Assembly: GCF_001552255.1 (NCBI RefSeq) | Contig: NZ_BCQV01000014.1 | Location: 31,831-95,830 of the forward strand | Direction: 5' to 3' | DNA length: 64,000 nt | DNA from: Alicyclobacillus shizuokensis NBRC 103103 | Lineage (GTDB): Bacteria; Bacillota; Bacilli; Alicyclobacillales; Alicyclobacillaceae | Part shown: in pieces, positions 8,345-16,806 of the stretch | How the letters are laid out: each line of letters opens with the position of its first letter | Position numbering within the stretch: the stretch's first letter is position 1 | The notes under the pieces: model-generated | Told to the model about the DNA's origin: nothing | Databases searched by the model: none | The model's input: the letters and a program-made list of their open reading frames with translations, nothing else | Position numbers and translations under genes: made by a program

Positions 8345-9126
8345 ACCCTGTATCCGACATGTTTCTTAACTTGAAAGACGCCGTTGGAAAGCAATAGATA
8401 CTGTCCTTTGACCCCTATCAACCGTCCTTCGACAGTCTGCGTCCGGTCGAGAGAAAGAGACTGCAGCGCAACCTGTGCATCTTCGGCACGTGGATAGGAA
8501 AAACGGCGGACTGTGACGGAATCAAGAACGTAAGACCGCCAGTGGCTTGGCAACTTGTCTATCAATTGTTTCCGCAGCGTCAGCAGATCCGTTTCTTCTA
8601 CGTCGTCGGCCAGCATTTTCCGCCAATTGGTCTTGTCCGCAATGTGCTGGGCCAGCTCCATTTCCAGTTCGCCTGCCTGCCGCCGGGTAGGCACTTCGGC
8701 AAAAAGCACAGCCGCCACGGCCCCTTGGTCCACCCACCGAGTCAATTCGCGGCCCTTGCGCGTCAGACCCACCTTAGGGGCGCTGCTGACAGCCAGATAG
8801 ACGTAGTGAGGAATCATGCAATGCGCATCACCCCACGCCGCATCCCGGCACGTGCCTTGATGATAATGGCACTCATGCGGCTTGACGACACAAAGATCGC
8901 ATTCTGCAAGGGTGCGGACGCACGGGAAACAATACCCGTTTTGATATAACTTTGTCACCTTACGGCCGCAATGGACGCAAGCCTTATCGCCCAGAAAGCG
9001 AATCCGAATCGACCGCCCGAGCGCCGCGTTCAGTCCCAGCGAGTCGTGGTCAGTATGTAAACGGTAATCGACCGGCTCTGTCGCCTCATGCGTCAACTCG
9101 CGCAAGTACCCGCCTATCTCGAACAC
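8326..9126 (-). CDS. DUF2797 zinc-binding protein
   Basis: 266 residues. The N-terminal third carries paired cysteines typical of a zinc site (VHCGRKV, YCFPCV, ECDLCV, HYHQGTC), followed by a GIY-YIG-like core, YVYLAVSSAPKVGLTRKG. This combination is characteristic of DUF2797; a nucleic-acid role is suggested by the fold but not shown. It is transcribed alone and convergent with the YuzB-like gene. Confidence 0.8.
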   Translation of the reverse strand: MFEIGGYLRELTHEATEPVDYRLHTDHDSLGLNAALGRSIRIRFLGDKACVHCGRKVTKLYQNGYCFPCVRTLAECDLCVVKPHECHYHQGTCRDAAWGDAHCMIPHYVYLAVSSAPKVGLTRKGRELTRWVDQGAVAAVLFAEVPTRRQAGELEMELAQHIADKTNWRKMLADDVEETDLLTLRKQLIDKLPSHWRSYVLDSVTVRRFSYPRAEDAQVALQSLSLDRTQTVEGRLIGVKGQYLLLSNGVFQVKKHVGYRVQISVL

Positions 9127-9276
9127 GGAACCACCTCGTGATTGTAGTCTTGTTTCACTCTACCACGGATGAATAGCCAGAACCACAGAAACCGACGCTC
9201 CCCCGGTTTCATCCGTCATCTCCGTTGAGTGATGGTGGCGTCATCAGGGCAGACTATAAAACAGGAGGAATCATCC

Positions 9277-9939
9277 ATGCTGTACGCTGCCCTGGCCATG
9301 ATACCCGTCACTTTGTTCATCATCTGGTTGTACACCCGGGATCGGCTGCATCCAGAGCCCAAGCGCGCCGTGTACCGCCTGTTTCTCCGCGGCGCCGCGA
9401 TTGTCCTGCCGGCAGGACTAATTGAGCGACTGCTGCTGTCCTCCTGGAGCGAGGAACGTCTTGGGGGATGGCCAGCTCTGTTGATCACGGCCTTCTTCAT
9501 CGCCGGCATGGTGGAAGAGTTTTTGAAGGCCAGCATCGTGGAGCGTGGAGCGATTGAAAAGGGCTTGGTGCGAAGCCCGATCGATTGCGTGGTATATAGT
9601 GGAGCTGCAGCCCTGGGATTCGCGGCTGTGGAGACGATACTCTACGTGACCAGCTCCGGCTTCTTCACCGTCATTCTCCGTTCAGTCACGGCCGTACCAG
9701 CACACATGATGTTCGGGATCTTGATGGGCGCTGCTTTTGCTGAATCGATTTGGGGCACGCGCAGCCGAGGCTGGGCCTACATTGTCCCCGCTTTCGCCCA
9801 CGGCGTGTATGACACCTTTGCCCTGGCTGGAGGGGTGTTGCCGGACCTGTTCCTCGCCGTATACCTTGTGGTGCTCCTAGAATGGGCCTTGCGCCGCATC
9901 CGCCAGATGAACCGGTGGTCGATTCAACGGGTGTCGTGA
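9277..9939 (+). CDS. prsW: PrsW-type intramembrane glutamic protease
   Basis: 220-residue polytopic membrane protein with about eight hydrophobic segments. The PrsW signature EEFLK (Glu80-Glu81) and two later membrane His-containing motifs, VPAHMMFG and AFAHGVYD, mark the catalytic core. In B. subtilis PrsW starts cleavage of the anti-sigma-W factor RsiW; no sigma/anti-sigma pair lies nearby, so the substrate here is unknown. GGAGGAATC precedes the ATG at 9277. It ends 16 bases inside the convergent gene at 9924. Confidence 0.85.
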   Translation: MLYAALAMIPVTLFIIWLYTRDRLHPEPKRAVYRLFLRGAAIVLPAGLIERLLLSSWSEERLGGWPALLITAFFIAGMVEEFLKASIVERGAIEKGLVRSPIDCVVYSGAAALGFAAVETILYVTSSGFFTVILRSVTAVPAHMMFGILMGAAFAESIWGTRSRGWAYIVPAFAHGVYDTFALAGGVLPDLFLAVYLVVLLEWALRRIRQMNRWSIQRVS

Positions 9940-10289
9940 CCGTCCTTGCCGAAAGGTTTAGGACCGGCGGGAATTCCGTCAAATAGGTACAGCCACCCTT
10001 TGCGGGCGCGAAACAACTGAATGGAAACCGAGTCGTCCAGCATCAACATTTGAAAAAGATTCATATCCGTCTTAAAATACGGACTCAGGTGTTCATCGTG
10101 CAGCCGCACATTCAGAACGCGAAAACGGTCCTTCTGAGGAACTGGAATCCCATCCGTTCCCTCGATATTCTCCCATTGCACGGAAGCAATCCAGTGCTCC
10201 GGCGCCACCTTCCGCTTCAAATATTCGTACACGTGCCGAGTCGCCTTCGCCTTGCGGCTGGCGTCGCTGACAAACCCGTGTTTCAGCAT
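9924..10289 (-). CDS. Hypothetical protein with FRARKGW motif
   Basis: 121 residues, soluble and basic, beginning MLKHGFVSDASRKAKATRHV. No family recognised. Near the C-terminus, VSIQLFRARKGWLYLFDGI recalls the VFRT.KG.YGI ending of two shorter proteins in this window (7792-7965, 12514-12675), which may indicate a shared fold. The ATG at 10289 has GGGGGC eight bases upstream. Confidence 0.65.
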   Translation of the reverse strand: MLKHGFVSDASRKAKATRHVYEYLKRKVAPEHWIASVQWENIEGTDGIPVPQKDRFRVLNVRLHDEHLSPYFKTDMNLFQMLMLDDSVSIQLFRARKGWLYLFDGIPAGPKPFGKDGHDTR

Positions 10290-10402
10290 ACATGGCGCCC
10301 CCTTGCCCGCCGAGATACATTGCAACTGTATCATAACGCACTTGTAGGCGGGAGCCAAACCCAGAGTGGTAGAGCGCGCTCATCCGTACGACAACCCGAT
10401 CG

Positions 10403-10432
10403 TTGCCGAGACAAGGTGCCGAATGCTATGAT
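10403..10432 (+). promoter_or_regulatory. Promoter of small membrane protein gene
   Basis: TTGCCG (10403-10408), an 18-base spacer and an extended -10, TGCTATGAT (TATGAT at 10427-10432). It lies 40 bases upstream of the GTG at 10472. Confidence 0.55.
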
Positions 10433-10471
10433 AACTTTAATCATTCCCATGCAGGCAAGGGGGAGACACGG

Positions 10472-10636
10472 GTGTTTAAGTATTATTTGGGCATCGCCAT
10501 CATGTGCGCCTTCTTCGCCATTCTGGCACTGTTCTTTTCACAACACGCAGCCACTCTGGCCACCGTGTTTCTGGCCATGGGAGGAGCCTTTGTCGCCATC
10601 GCCTTTGTCACGTCCGGACCGGAACACAGATGGTAG
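10472..10636 (+). CDS. Small two-helix membrane protein, unknown
   Basis: 54 residues made of two hydrophobic helices (YYLGIAIMCAFFAILALFF and TVFLAMGGAFVAIAFV) joined by a short polar turn. GGGGGAG lies six bases before the GTG at 10472, and a good promoter stands upstream. No family recognised. Confidence 0.65.
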   Translation: MFKYYLGIAIMCAFFAILALFFSQHAATLATVFLAMGGAFVAIAFVTSGPEHRW

Positions 10637-10703
10637 CCTGGCCAGGGAATCCATACTTGTGGTGTGGCCACCTCCGATGGCTCCCAGTCGGATGGGGGCT
10701 TCC

Positions 10704-11384
10704 CTAGCCTCTCTTCAGAATAAACGGCACCAACTCTTCCGCGTCGCGATTCACTTCGATTACGTCCAGTCCCCGGTGCAACGCCATCTGTGGCAGCCGC
10801 CGCACAGGCTCCATTTCCAACTGGGTGCCAATCACCAGCACGAAGTCCGCCCTCCCCATCCAGTCGACCGCTCTACTGAAGTGGCGAATCGGCTCCCCCT
10901 CCAGGCTGAACCCTGGCCGCAGCACGGCACCGCAGGTCGGGCAATGGGGGACTCGGGCCCGCCATACCAACTGGCTCTGATACACCTGAGTGCAGCCTGG
11001 GCAACGTAACTCCCGCAAATTCCCGTGCAGTTCAAGCACATGGGCAGTACCGGCGTCCCGATGCAACCCATCGATGTTTTGCGTCACGACATGAAACCTC
11101 GCTGCCGCCAAGGCGCGATGCGCGGAATTCGGTTGAGCCGTGCGCCAATGCTGCAGGATCCGCCGATAGGCATCGTAAAACCGCCCCGGGTCGCAGTTGA
11201 ACAAGTGTGGGCGGAAAAATTCGGCCAACGTCACTCCCGCAACGCAATCGGCCAGCAGAGGTACGCCACTGGCCACACTGATGCCAGCGCCGGTGATGGC
11301 CAGCGGAAAGGCGGCTTGCCTTACGGCCGCTTGAATGCGAGCGAGTCGGGATGGCGAATCCGCAAGCGTCACCTCGTATTGCAT
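10704..11384 (-). CDS. Sir2-family NAD-dependent deacylase, divergent
   Basis: 226-residue sirtuin: nucleotide-binding GAGIS (32-36), TQNID (101-105), the general-base His120 in LELHG, and a zinc ribbon with Cys128, Cys131, Cys148 and Cys151. The core removes acyl groups from lysines at the cost of NAD. Two usual features are altered: the P-D/T-F-R-G stretch after GAGIS is replaced by VPLLADCVAG, and the GTS motif reads GTQLEMEP. Activity or substrate range may therefore differ from cobB-type enzymes. Single gene, divergent from a helix-turn-helix regulator. Confidence 0.85.
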   Translation of the reverse strand: MQYEVTLADSPSRLARIQAAVRQAAFPLAITGAGISVASGVPLLADCVAGVTLAEFFRPHLFNCDPGRFYDAYRRILQHWRTAQPNSAHRALAAARFHVVTQNIDGLHRDAGTAHVLELHGNLRELRCPGCTQVYQSQLVWRARVPHCPTCGAVLRPGFSLEGEPIRHFSRAVDWMGRADFVLVIGTQLEMEPVRRLPQMALHRGLDVIEVNRDAEELVPFILKRG

Positions 11385-11577
11385 TCAGGAACCCCCTGTA
11401 AGAAGGGTGCCCGCATGAGAGCGGGTTATGAACGGAAGCAATCATCCTCTCATCAACATTTTTTCCTCTTGTGTCTACAAAAAGATAACAATATTCGACG
11501 TTAACTATTTACAATTCAAAAGTTCAGCGATAGTGTAATAGGCGTAAGTAAAATATTGCATCAGGAGGAAAACCAGA

Positions 11578-11979
11578 TTGAACGAGTCGTTCGGTAGTCG
11601 AGTTCGTCGGTTGCGCCAGGCGCGTCGGTGGTCACAGCAAGAGCTCTCCCTGCGATCCGGTATCTCTACGCCGCATATTTCATCCATCGAACGGGGGAAG
11701 CGGTTTCCGTCGTTGGATTACGCCATACGACTGGCAAACGCGCTCGGTGTGTCTTTGCCCGCTTTGTGTGATCAACGAAAGGAATTGCGGCCGCCCAAGA
11801 TGAAGAACTCACCGGATGAACTGCCATCCTACCTGCAAAACTTCGTGCTCAATGAAGAGTCCACCCCCTACTTGGAGATGGCTCATCGCCTGAGCACACT
11901 GCCCAAACAGGATACGGAGTTCTTGTCGCTCGTTGTGGACTTATTGGTGGAACGTCGGCGGACCGACCCAGATCGGTGA
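11578..11979 (+). CDS. XRE-family transcriptional regulator, SinR-like
   Basis: 133 residues. Residues ~8-62 form a Cro/C1 helix-turn-helix (VRRLRQARRWSQQELSLRSG, then ISTPHISSIERGKRFPS). The C-terminal half holds PSYLQNFVLNEESTPYLEM and a helix ending in basic residues, of unknown role. The TTG at 11578 is fixed by GGAGGAAA. The 193 bases upstream are AT-rich and probably hold its promoter. Confidence 0.8.
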   Translation: MNESFGSRVRRLRQARRWSQQELSLRSGISTPHISSIERGKRFPSLDYAIRLANALGVSLPALCDQRKELRPPKMKNSPDELPSYLQNFVLNEESTPYLEMAHRLSTLPKQDTEFLSLVVDLLVERRRTDPDR

Positions 11980-12023
11980 CCCGACCGCGAACTATGACCC
12001 GCATACTCGTGACATGCCTGACG

Positions 12024-12483
12024 ATCGAGTAGGAGGGGGCGCCTAGCCCCCATCCTCTCACACCACCGTACGTGCGGGTCCGCATACGGCGGTTCATGAA
12101 ACTCCACGAAGTGTAAGGTATCTCACCTGAAGACTGCGCAGCCCCGGTTGCTCAATGTACGCTTTATCCATGGCTTGGTTCAGCATCCTCGCCATGAACC
12201 ACGGCCCTTTGTGTGAGGTGATAAGAACGGCCCCTTTCCGCTCATGCACCCGCCGCATCTATTGCCACAGCCCTTGGCGACTTCGGACTTCGTTGTGTTT
12301 GGGCAACTCGTCCGACTGTGACAGCCTCGAATGCGATTCGTGTGCCTCGGGTCGAGAGTTTGCCTTCAGCTTTCTTCAGATTCCACCTCACGATGGACAC
12401 CCTTGCTCTTGGCTAGTGGTAGATATGTCTCCAATCCCCGTTCGGGACTTTCACCCTATAGGGACCGCCCATGCCGGGCGCAC
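12024..12483 (-). mobile_element. Group IIC intron lacking its maturase ORF
   Basis: The minus-strand sequence matches, from memory, the bacterial class C intron fold known from Oceanobacillus iheyensis. The 5' end is GTGCGCCCGGCATGGGCGG (from 12483), followed by CTATAGGGTGAAAGTCCCGA and GCAAGGGTGTCC. Domain V (about 12095-12061) begins GAACCGCCGTATGCGG and ends GCACGTACGGTGGTG. Domain VI contains GGGGGCTAGGCGCCCCC and the 3' end CTCCTACTCGAT (12024). Total length is about 460 bases; domain IV holds no reverse-transcriptase frame, so any splicing or movement would need a protein supplied in trans. As usual for class C, the 5' end lies a few bases after a hairpin (12489-12513). Confidence 0.9.
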
Positions 12484-12488
12484 AAAGC

Positions 12489-12513
12489 GTGCAGGCGCCA
12501 ACGGCGCCTGCAC
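12489..12513 (-). terminator. Terminator-like hairpin and intron target
   Basis: A perfect 11-bp inverted repeat, GTGCAGGCGCC/GGCGCCTGCAC with a 3-base loop, starts directly after the stop codon of the 53-codon gene. It is followed on the minus strand by GCTTT and then the group IIC intron. Any longer T-run has been separated from the stem by the insertion. Confidence 0.75.
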
Positions 12514-12675
12514 CTACCACAGGATCTTGATTCCATATTTTCCGCTGGGAGTGCGAAACACGGCTACATACTTCGGCGCCTTTTGCAGGACGCCTTCGGC
12601 ATCGCGAATGCGTGCCGCGAGACAATCCGCCTGGAACCGGGTATCAAATATTTTCATGTAGTACACCCAGGCCAA
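12514..12675 (-). CDS. Small VFRT-SGKYGI motif protein, paralogue of 7792-7965
   Basis: 53 residues, beginning MAWVYYMKIFDTRFQADCLA and ending VAVFRTPSGKYGIKILW. GGAGGG stands six bases before a TTG start at 12675. It aligns end to end with the 57-residue protein at 7792-7965 (M.W.Y at the start, D.(S/T) near residue 11, VFRT..G.YGI at the end). Function unknown, no signal or membrane segment. A terminator hairpin begins at its stop codon, and it is read toward the group IIC intron. Confidence 0.75.
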   Translation of the reverse strand: MAWVYYMKIFDTRFQADCLAARIRDAEGVLQKAPKYVAVFRTPSGKYGIKILW

Positions 12676-12692
12676 TGAACTCCCTCCATGTC

Positions 12693-14444
12693 TTACGCCC
12701 GCGATGTGCTGTGCGCCAGCGGGATCGACACCGTAAACGTGGTGCCCTGCCCTAGCTTGCTGTTGACAATGATATCGCCATCGTGTGCATCGACGATGTG
12801 GCGGGTGATGGCCAAACCCAGGCCCGTACCCGATCGATCACGCGTGCGCGCCTTATCTGCCTTGTAAAACCGTTCCCATATGTATGGAATGTCTTCCTCG
12901 GGGATACCGCTGCCCGTGTCCCGAATGTCAATTTGCGCATGGCCCCCGCTCTCCCGCACCACCAGGCCGACTTGTCCCCCCGCTTGAGTATGGCGCAGTG
13001 CATTGTCCACCAGGTTGGTGAACACCTGCTCCAATCGGTCTTCGTCTCCACGCACGCAGACCTCGCTGTCCGGAAGCTGCGCATCAAGGCGAATGTCCCG
13101 CTCGGCGGCCAACGTCTGAAACTTCCGGACCACGCGAAAGACGACCTCGCTGATATTCACCGTCGCAAACGTCATCTGAAATTGGCCCGACTCCAACTGC
13201 GCCAGGTCCAACAAGTCGTTGACCAAGCGCTTCATGCGCAGGGCTTCATCATGGATGATGCCGGTCAGCTCCCGGCGCTGCTCCGGGTCGTCCCCGAATT
13301 CATCCAACAAAGCTTCCGCGTACCCCTGCATCATGCTCAGCGGAGTTCGCAGCTCATGGGACACGTTTGCGATAAAATCCTTTCTCAGACGATCGAGTCT
13401 CCGTTCCTCACTGACATCCCGCAGGACGGCGACCACCCCACGCAGGGTTTTCCCATCCGACTGGTACAGCGGAGTCATGGTGGCCAGAATGTCCCGGGCC
13501 TGCCAAGACCATTCGCGGGTTATCGGCTGACGCGCCTCCACGACTGCCTGCATTTGTCCATACAGGTCCGACGGTAGCCGTGTGGAATCCGGCACCCCGG
13601 TAGCGGCCAGGGAGGTGGACTGCAGCCGGCGCCGCGCCGGTGGATTGGCTAAGGTGATGTTGCCATCCAAATCGGCCGCCACCACCCCATCATGCAGCGA
13701 CGCAAGGATGTTGCTCAACTGCTCCTTTTCAAACGATAGGGCGGCAATTGTCTGTTCCAATTCGTCCGCCATAACATTGAACGTTCGCCCCAGTCTGCCC
13801 ACCTCATCGTTCGTTGCCACGTCGATTTTCCCGTGAAACTGGCCTCGCACCATCTGTTCGGCCGCCTCGTTCATCTGCACCAACGGCCGCGACAAATTCT
13901 TCGATACGACGAATGCCAATCCCGTGGTCAGCAAGATACCCAGCACCATGGCGAAGATGATCAGATTGCGCATCAAGGCAATCGGTTCGTCAAGCGCGTT
14001 GATATTCTGCCAGACGGCGAGCATCCCCGGGTTCGAGGCGGAGTTTAAGCGTAGGTAGACGGACACGACGTCGGTGCCGTCGGACTCACCGGTAATGACC
14101 ACGGGTTGCCCGCCCAGAAACGCCTTCCGTTGGTCTGAAGTGAAATGGTCATAGGCAGATGCGAGGTCGGGGTTGGAAGTTAAGTCAAAGCTGAGCGATG
14201 CATGAATGTCGGCCTGCTGGACGTAGACCATCTGCCGAGCTATCTGCAGCGCAGCGGTCGGATTTTTCGTGTTGTTGATGGAGACTTGGACACTTTGCGC
14301 GAGACGGGACAGCTGACGTGCCTGTTGTCGATAGACGTAATTATCGAAGAACTGCTGCAGCAGAATCGACAACAGCGCCAACACCACGATGACCATGCCC
14401 ACGATGGTCAACCACAATTTGACGACGATGCTGTTGCGAATCAA
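12693..14444 (-). CDS. resE: Sensor histidine kinase ResE
   Basis: Membrane sensor that phosphorylates ResD in response to oxygen limitation or redox state in Bacillus. 583 residues: two membrane helices (~9-31 and ~161-181) around an extracytoplasmic sensor domain, HAMP (~183-235), PAS (~242-345), HisKA with His363 in NVSHELRTP, and HATPase with N481 (NLVDNALRH), DTGSGIP and GTGLGL. The start overlaps the resD stop by four bases (ATGA), so the pair is co-translated. The order resD-resE matches B. subtilis, but no resABC lies upstream. Confidence 0.88.
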   Translation of the reverse strand: MIRNSIVVKLWLTIVGMVIVVLALLSILLQQFFDNYVYRQQARQLSRLAQSVQVSINNTKNPTAALQIARQMVYVQQADIHASLSFDLTSNPDLASAYDHFTSDQRKAFLGGQPVVITGESDGTDVVSVYLRLNSASNPGMLAVWQNINALDEPIALMRNLIIFAMVLGILLTTGLAFVVSKNLSRPLVQMNEAAEQMVRGQFHGKIDVATNDEVGRLGRTFNVMADELEQTIAALSFEKEQLSNILASLHDGVVAADLDGNITLANPPARRRLQSTSLAATGVPDSTRLPSDLYGQMQAVVEARQPITREWSWQARDILATMTPLYQSDGKTLRGVVAVLRDVSEERRLDRLRKDFIANVSHELRTPLSMMQGYAEALLDEFGDDPEQRRELTGIIHDEALRMKRLVNDLLDLAQLESGQFQMTFATVNISEVVFRVVRKFQTLAAERDIRLDAQLPDSEVCVRGDEDRLEQVFTNLVDNALRHTQAGGQVGLVVRESGGHAQIDIRDTGSGIPEEDIPYIWERFYKADKARTRDRSGTGLGLAITRHIVDAHDGDIIVNSKLGQGTTFTVSIPLAHSTSRA

Positions 14445-15154
14445 CGGGCACCAACCTCAAATTTGTACCCAACACCCCAGACCGTGACGATGTAGGCGCT
14501 GACCTTCGGTGAGGCATGTCCCAATTTTTCCCGCAATCGCTTAACATGCGTGTCCACCGTGCGTTGATCGCCATAGAACTGGTAGTTCCAGACATCGCGC
14601 AGCAATTCCTCACGGCTGAAAACTTTTTCCGGTCGTTGCGCCATGTACACAAGCAGGTCGAACTCCTTCGGTGTCAAGGCGACTTCCTTTCCCGCCACCT
14701 CCACCCGACGGGCTTCGATGTGAATGTTGAGGTCGGGAAACGTCAAAACCTGCTGCAGTTCTGTGCGAGTGGTGTCGTTTTCTCCCACCCGCTTCAGCAG
14801 CGCCTTGACCCGCATCACCAGCTCCCGGGGACTGAACGGCTTGACGACATAATCGTCCGCTCCCAATTCGAAACCGTGAATGCGACTAACCTCATCGCCG
14901 GCCGCCGTCAGCATGATAATGGGAGTCTGCAAGTGTTGGCGAATCTGGATGCACACATCGCGGCCATCCATCTCGGGCAGCATGAGATCGAGGATGATGA
15001 GCGCATAGGTCTGACTCAAGGCCGCTGCCAGCGCCGTCTTCCCGTCGGCAGCCTCATCCACCGCGAAACCGCTGCGCTCCAGATACATTCGGACAAGGCG
15101 GCGGATCCGCTCTTCATCGTCCACCACCAGTATCCGTACAGGCTCCTGATCCAT
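14441..15154 (-). CDS. resD: Response regulator ResD, OmpR/PhoB class
   Basis: 237 residues: receiver domain with phospho-acceptor Asp in LIILDLMLPEMDG, PIIMLTA and DDYVVKPFSPRE, then a winged-helix domain with EVALTPKEFDLLVYMAQRP and RTVDTHVKRLREKLG, ending IVTVWGVGYKFEVGA. The C-terminal half is almost the B. subtilis ResD sequence. ResD controls anaerobic respiration, cytochrome maturation and haem genes. The ATG at 15154 follows GGAGGGG; an upstream in-frame start at 15175 lacks a site. First gene of a two-gene operon. Confidence 0.92.
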   Translation of the reverse strand: MDQEPVRILVVDDEERIRRLVRMYLERSGFAVDEAADGKTALAAALSQTYALIILDLMLPEMDGRDVCIQIRQHLQTPIIMLTAAGDEVSRIHGFELGADDYVVKPFSPRELVMRVKALLKRVGENDTTRTELQQVLTFPDLNIHIEARRVEVAGKEVALTPKEFDLLVYMAQRPEKVFSREELLRDVWNYQFYGDQRTVDTHVKRLREKLGHASPKVSAYIVTVWGVGYKFEVGAR

Positions 15155-15230
15155 CCCCGGACCCCTCCTCGTCATTACTGCCTTCCATTATGACGATCCG
15201 CTTGTCGCCGGGCAACATCCGCACAGACGG

Positions 15231-15262
15231 AAAAAGCGACAAGGCTGCGGAAGCCTCGTCGC
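15231..15262 (-). terminator. Rho-independent terminator after the YhcN-like gene
   Basis: On the minus strand GCGACGAGGCT and AGCCTTGTCGC form an 11-bp stem with one G-T pair around TTCCGC, followed by TTTTTCC. It separates the lipoprotein gene from resD. Confidence 0.85.
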
Positions 15263-15347
15263 TGTAGCCTCTTACGGTCTCATGCCGACGGATTCTCACA
15301 CGGCGTGCAGCGTTCGAGATGCGGACAGGTCGCGCGACAGATTCCCG

Positions 15348-15851
15348 CTAGCGGGCGTTTGGCCACACGCGCTGCACCATGGCCGAGAACTGATTCCAGA
15401 TGGCGCTGACCGGCTGCCCCTGCTGCAGATCACGGGCGAACTTCTGAAACTGTTGATAGACATCCGGATTGGCCGACACGTAGACCGTGCGAATCTCTGG
15501 GTGACGGTCTTTGACCGCTGCAATAATCCGGTCCTTCGTGCGTTCGGCCAATCCCGTGCGCACGCCCGGGCGGATTTTCACCGCCACGTAAGCTGTGTGG
15601 CCAGCCACCATGACGTTGGCGTTCTGCACGTGCGCCACCTTGACCACATGATTCGCGATGTCCTGCTCCACAGCCAGGTTGGCGTGAGTTCCCGGGGTGG
15701 CCGGACGGCGCATTGGGGCCATTGTGTCGTTACGCGGGCTGACCGCTGGGTTACCCGCTGTATTGGCGTTATTCGCGGGTGGATTGCCGCAGGCCGTGAC
15801 GGAAAACAGACACAGAGCCGCGGCGAGCATAGCGTACATGGCTTTCTTCAT
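15348..15851 (-). CDS. YhcN/YlaJ-family spore lipoprotein
   Basis: 167 residues with a lipoprotein signal (MKKAMYAMLAAALCLFSVTAC; lipobox VTAC, modified Cys21), an Asn/Pro-rich linker, and a C-terminal domain containing VEQDIANHVVKVAHVQNANV and TAYVAVKI. This matches sporulation lipoproteins of the YhcN/YlaJ group, which are found in spore membranes. AAGGAGTG precedes the ATG. It sits where resABC would be in B. subtilis and has its own terminator. Confidence 0.8.
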   Translation of the reverse strand: MKKAMYAMLAAALCLFSVTACGNPPANNANTAGNPAVSPRNDTMAPMRRPATPGTHANLAVEQDIANHVVKVAHVQNANVMVAGHTAYVAVKIRPGVRTGLAERTKDRIIAAVKDRHPEIRTVYVSANPDVYQQFQKFARDLQQGQPVSAIWNQFSAMVQRVWPNAR

Positions 15852-15919
15852 GGCGGATCACACTCCTTGCACCTACTTTCTGCAATGAGTGCAAGGACTA
15901 TACAATCGCCTGGACAAAC

Positions 15920-16723
15920 TCACCGCCGTGCGGAGCGTCTCTGGGGTTGACCGGACCAGTGCGTGCGTCGGGGCTGCTGTGGCGGATTTTTGTCCAACCG
16001 CGGCGGTTGCAGATCGACGCTTGCATACAGCAGGGCCAGCTCGTCCGCGGTCAGCGGCCGAGCGCGGCCCGGCCCCAAACCGGTGAGCCGCAACGGTCCG
16101 TAACGTACCCGTTTCAGCCGTTTCACTGGAAATCCGATGGCATCCAGCATCCGCCGGATCTGCCGATTCCGCCCCTCATGGAGTGTCAACTCCAACACCG
16201 ACTCGCGCGGGTGGTGGCGCAACACTTCCACTTTGGCGGGGGCTGTACGGCCATCCTCCAAATCGATGCCTTGTGACAATGCGCGAAGGTCAGATGCCTC
16301 CGGCATGCCCGTCACCGTCACCCGATACACTTTGTCCAACTCGTATCGCGGATGCATCAGGCGATGGGCGAGTTCACCGTCATTCGTGAAAACCAGCAAA
16401 CCGCTGGTGTCGTAATCCAAACGCCCCACTGGATAAACCCGCACCGGCAGATCGGGCAGGAATTCCATCACCGTACGCCGACCTTCTGGATCCGACAGTG
16501 TGGTCACACAGGAAGTCGGCTTATGCAACATCCAGCAAACTTTCGGCTGCGGCTCGACCACCTGCCCGTCCACCGCCACCGTTTGCCGCTCCGGATCTGC
16601 GCGTTCTCCCAACACCGCGGGCCGCCCGTCAACGGATACCCGTCCTTCCTGTATGAGTCGTTCACACTTGCGGCGTGATCCAAAACCAGCCTCTGCCAGG
16701 ATTTTTTGAATTCGTTCCGCCAT
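15920..16723 (-). CDS. rluB: 23S rRNA pseudouridine synthase RluB-type
   Basis: 267 residues: an S4 RNA-binding domain (IQKILAEAGFGSRRKCERLI, ~5-24) and a RsuA/RluB catalytic domain with PVGRLDYDTSGLL (catalytic Asp103) and EGRNRQIRRMLDAIG. It modifies a uridine in 23S rRNA. The C-terminus is extended and basic (ending TRRTHW-like repeats of Arg/Gln). As in B. subtilis it lies directly downstream of spmA-spmB. Confidence 0.9.
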   Translation of the reverse strand: MAERIQKILAEAGFGSRRKCERLIQEGRVSVDGRPAVLGERADPERQTVAVDGQVVEPQPKVCWMLHKPTSCVTTLSDPEGRRTVMEFLPDLPVRVYPVGRLDYDTSGLLVFTNDGELAHRLMHPRYELDKVYRVTVTGMPEASDLRALSQGIDLEDGRTAPAKVEVLRHHPRESVLELTLHEGRNRQIRRMLDAIGFPVKRLKRVRYGPLRLTGLGPGRARPLTADELALLYASVDLQPPRLDKNPPQQPRRTHWSGQPQRRSARR

Positions 16724-16806
16724 CTCTGTTCCCTTCGTGGATGAGGTTTTTATCCATACATTGACCGCTATTATGGCATGAAATTCCGGGCAGGGAAAGC
16801 CCCGAC

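Noticed and set aside
12155..12661. Plus-strand frames of 168 and 115 codons at the intron
   Set aside because: They cover the group IIC intron and the small gene on the other strand; no reverse-transcriptase motif is present in any frame.
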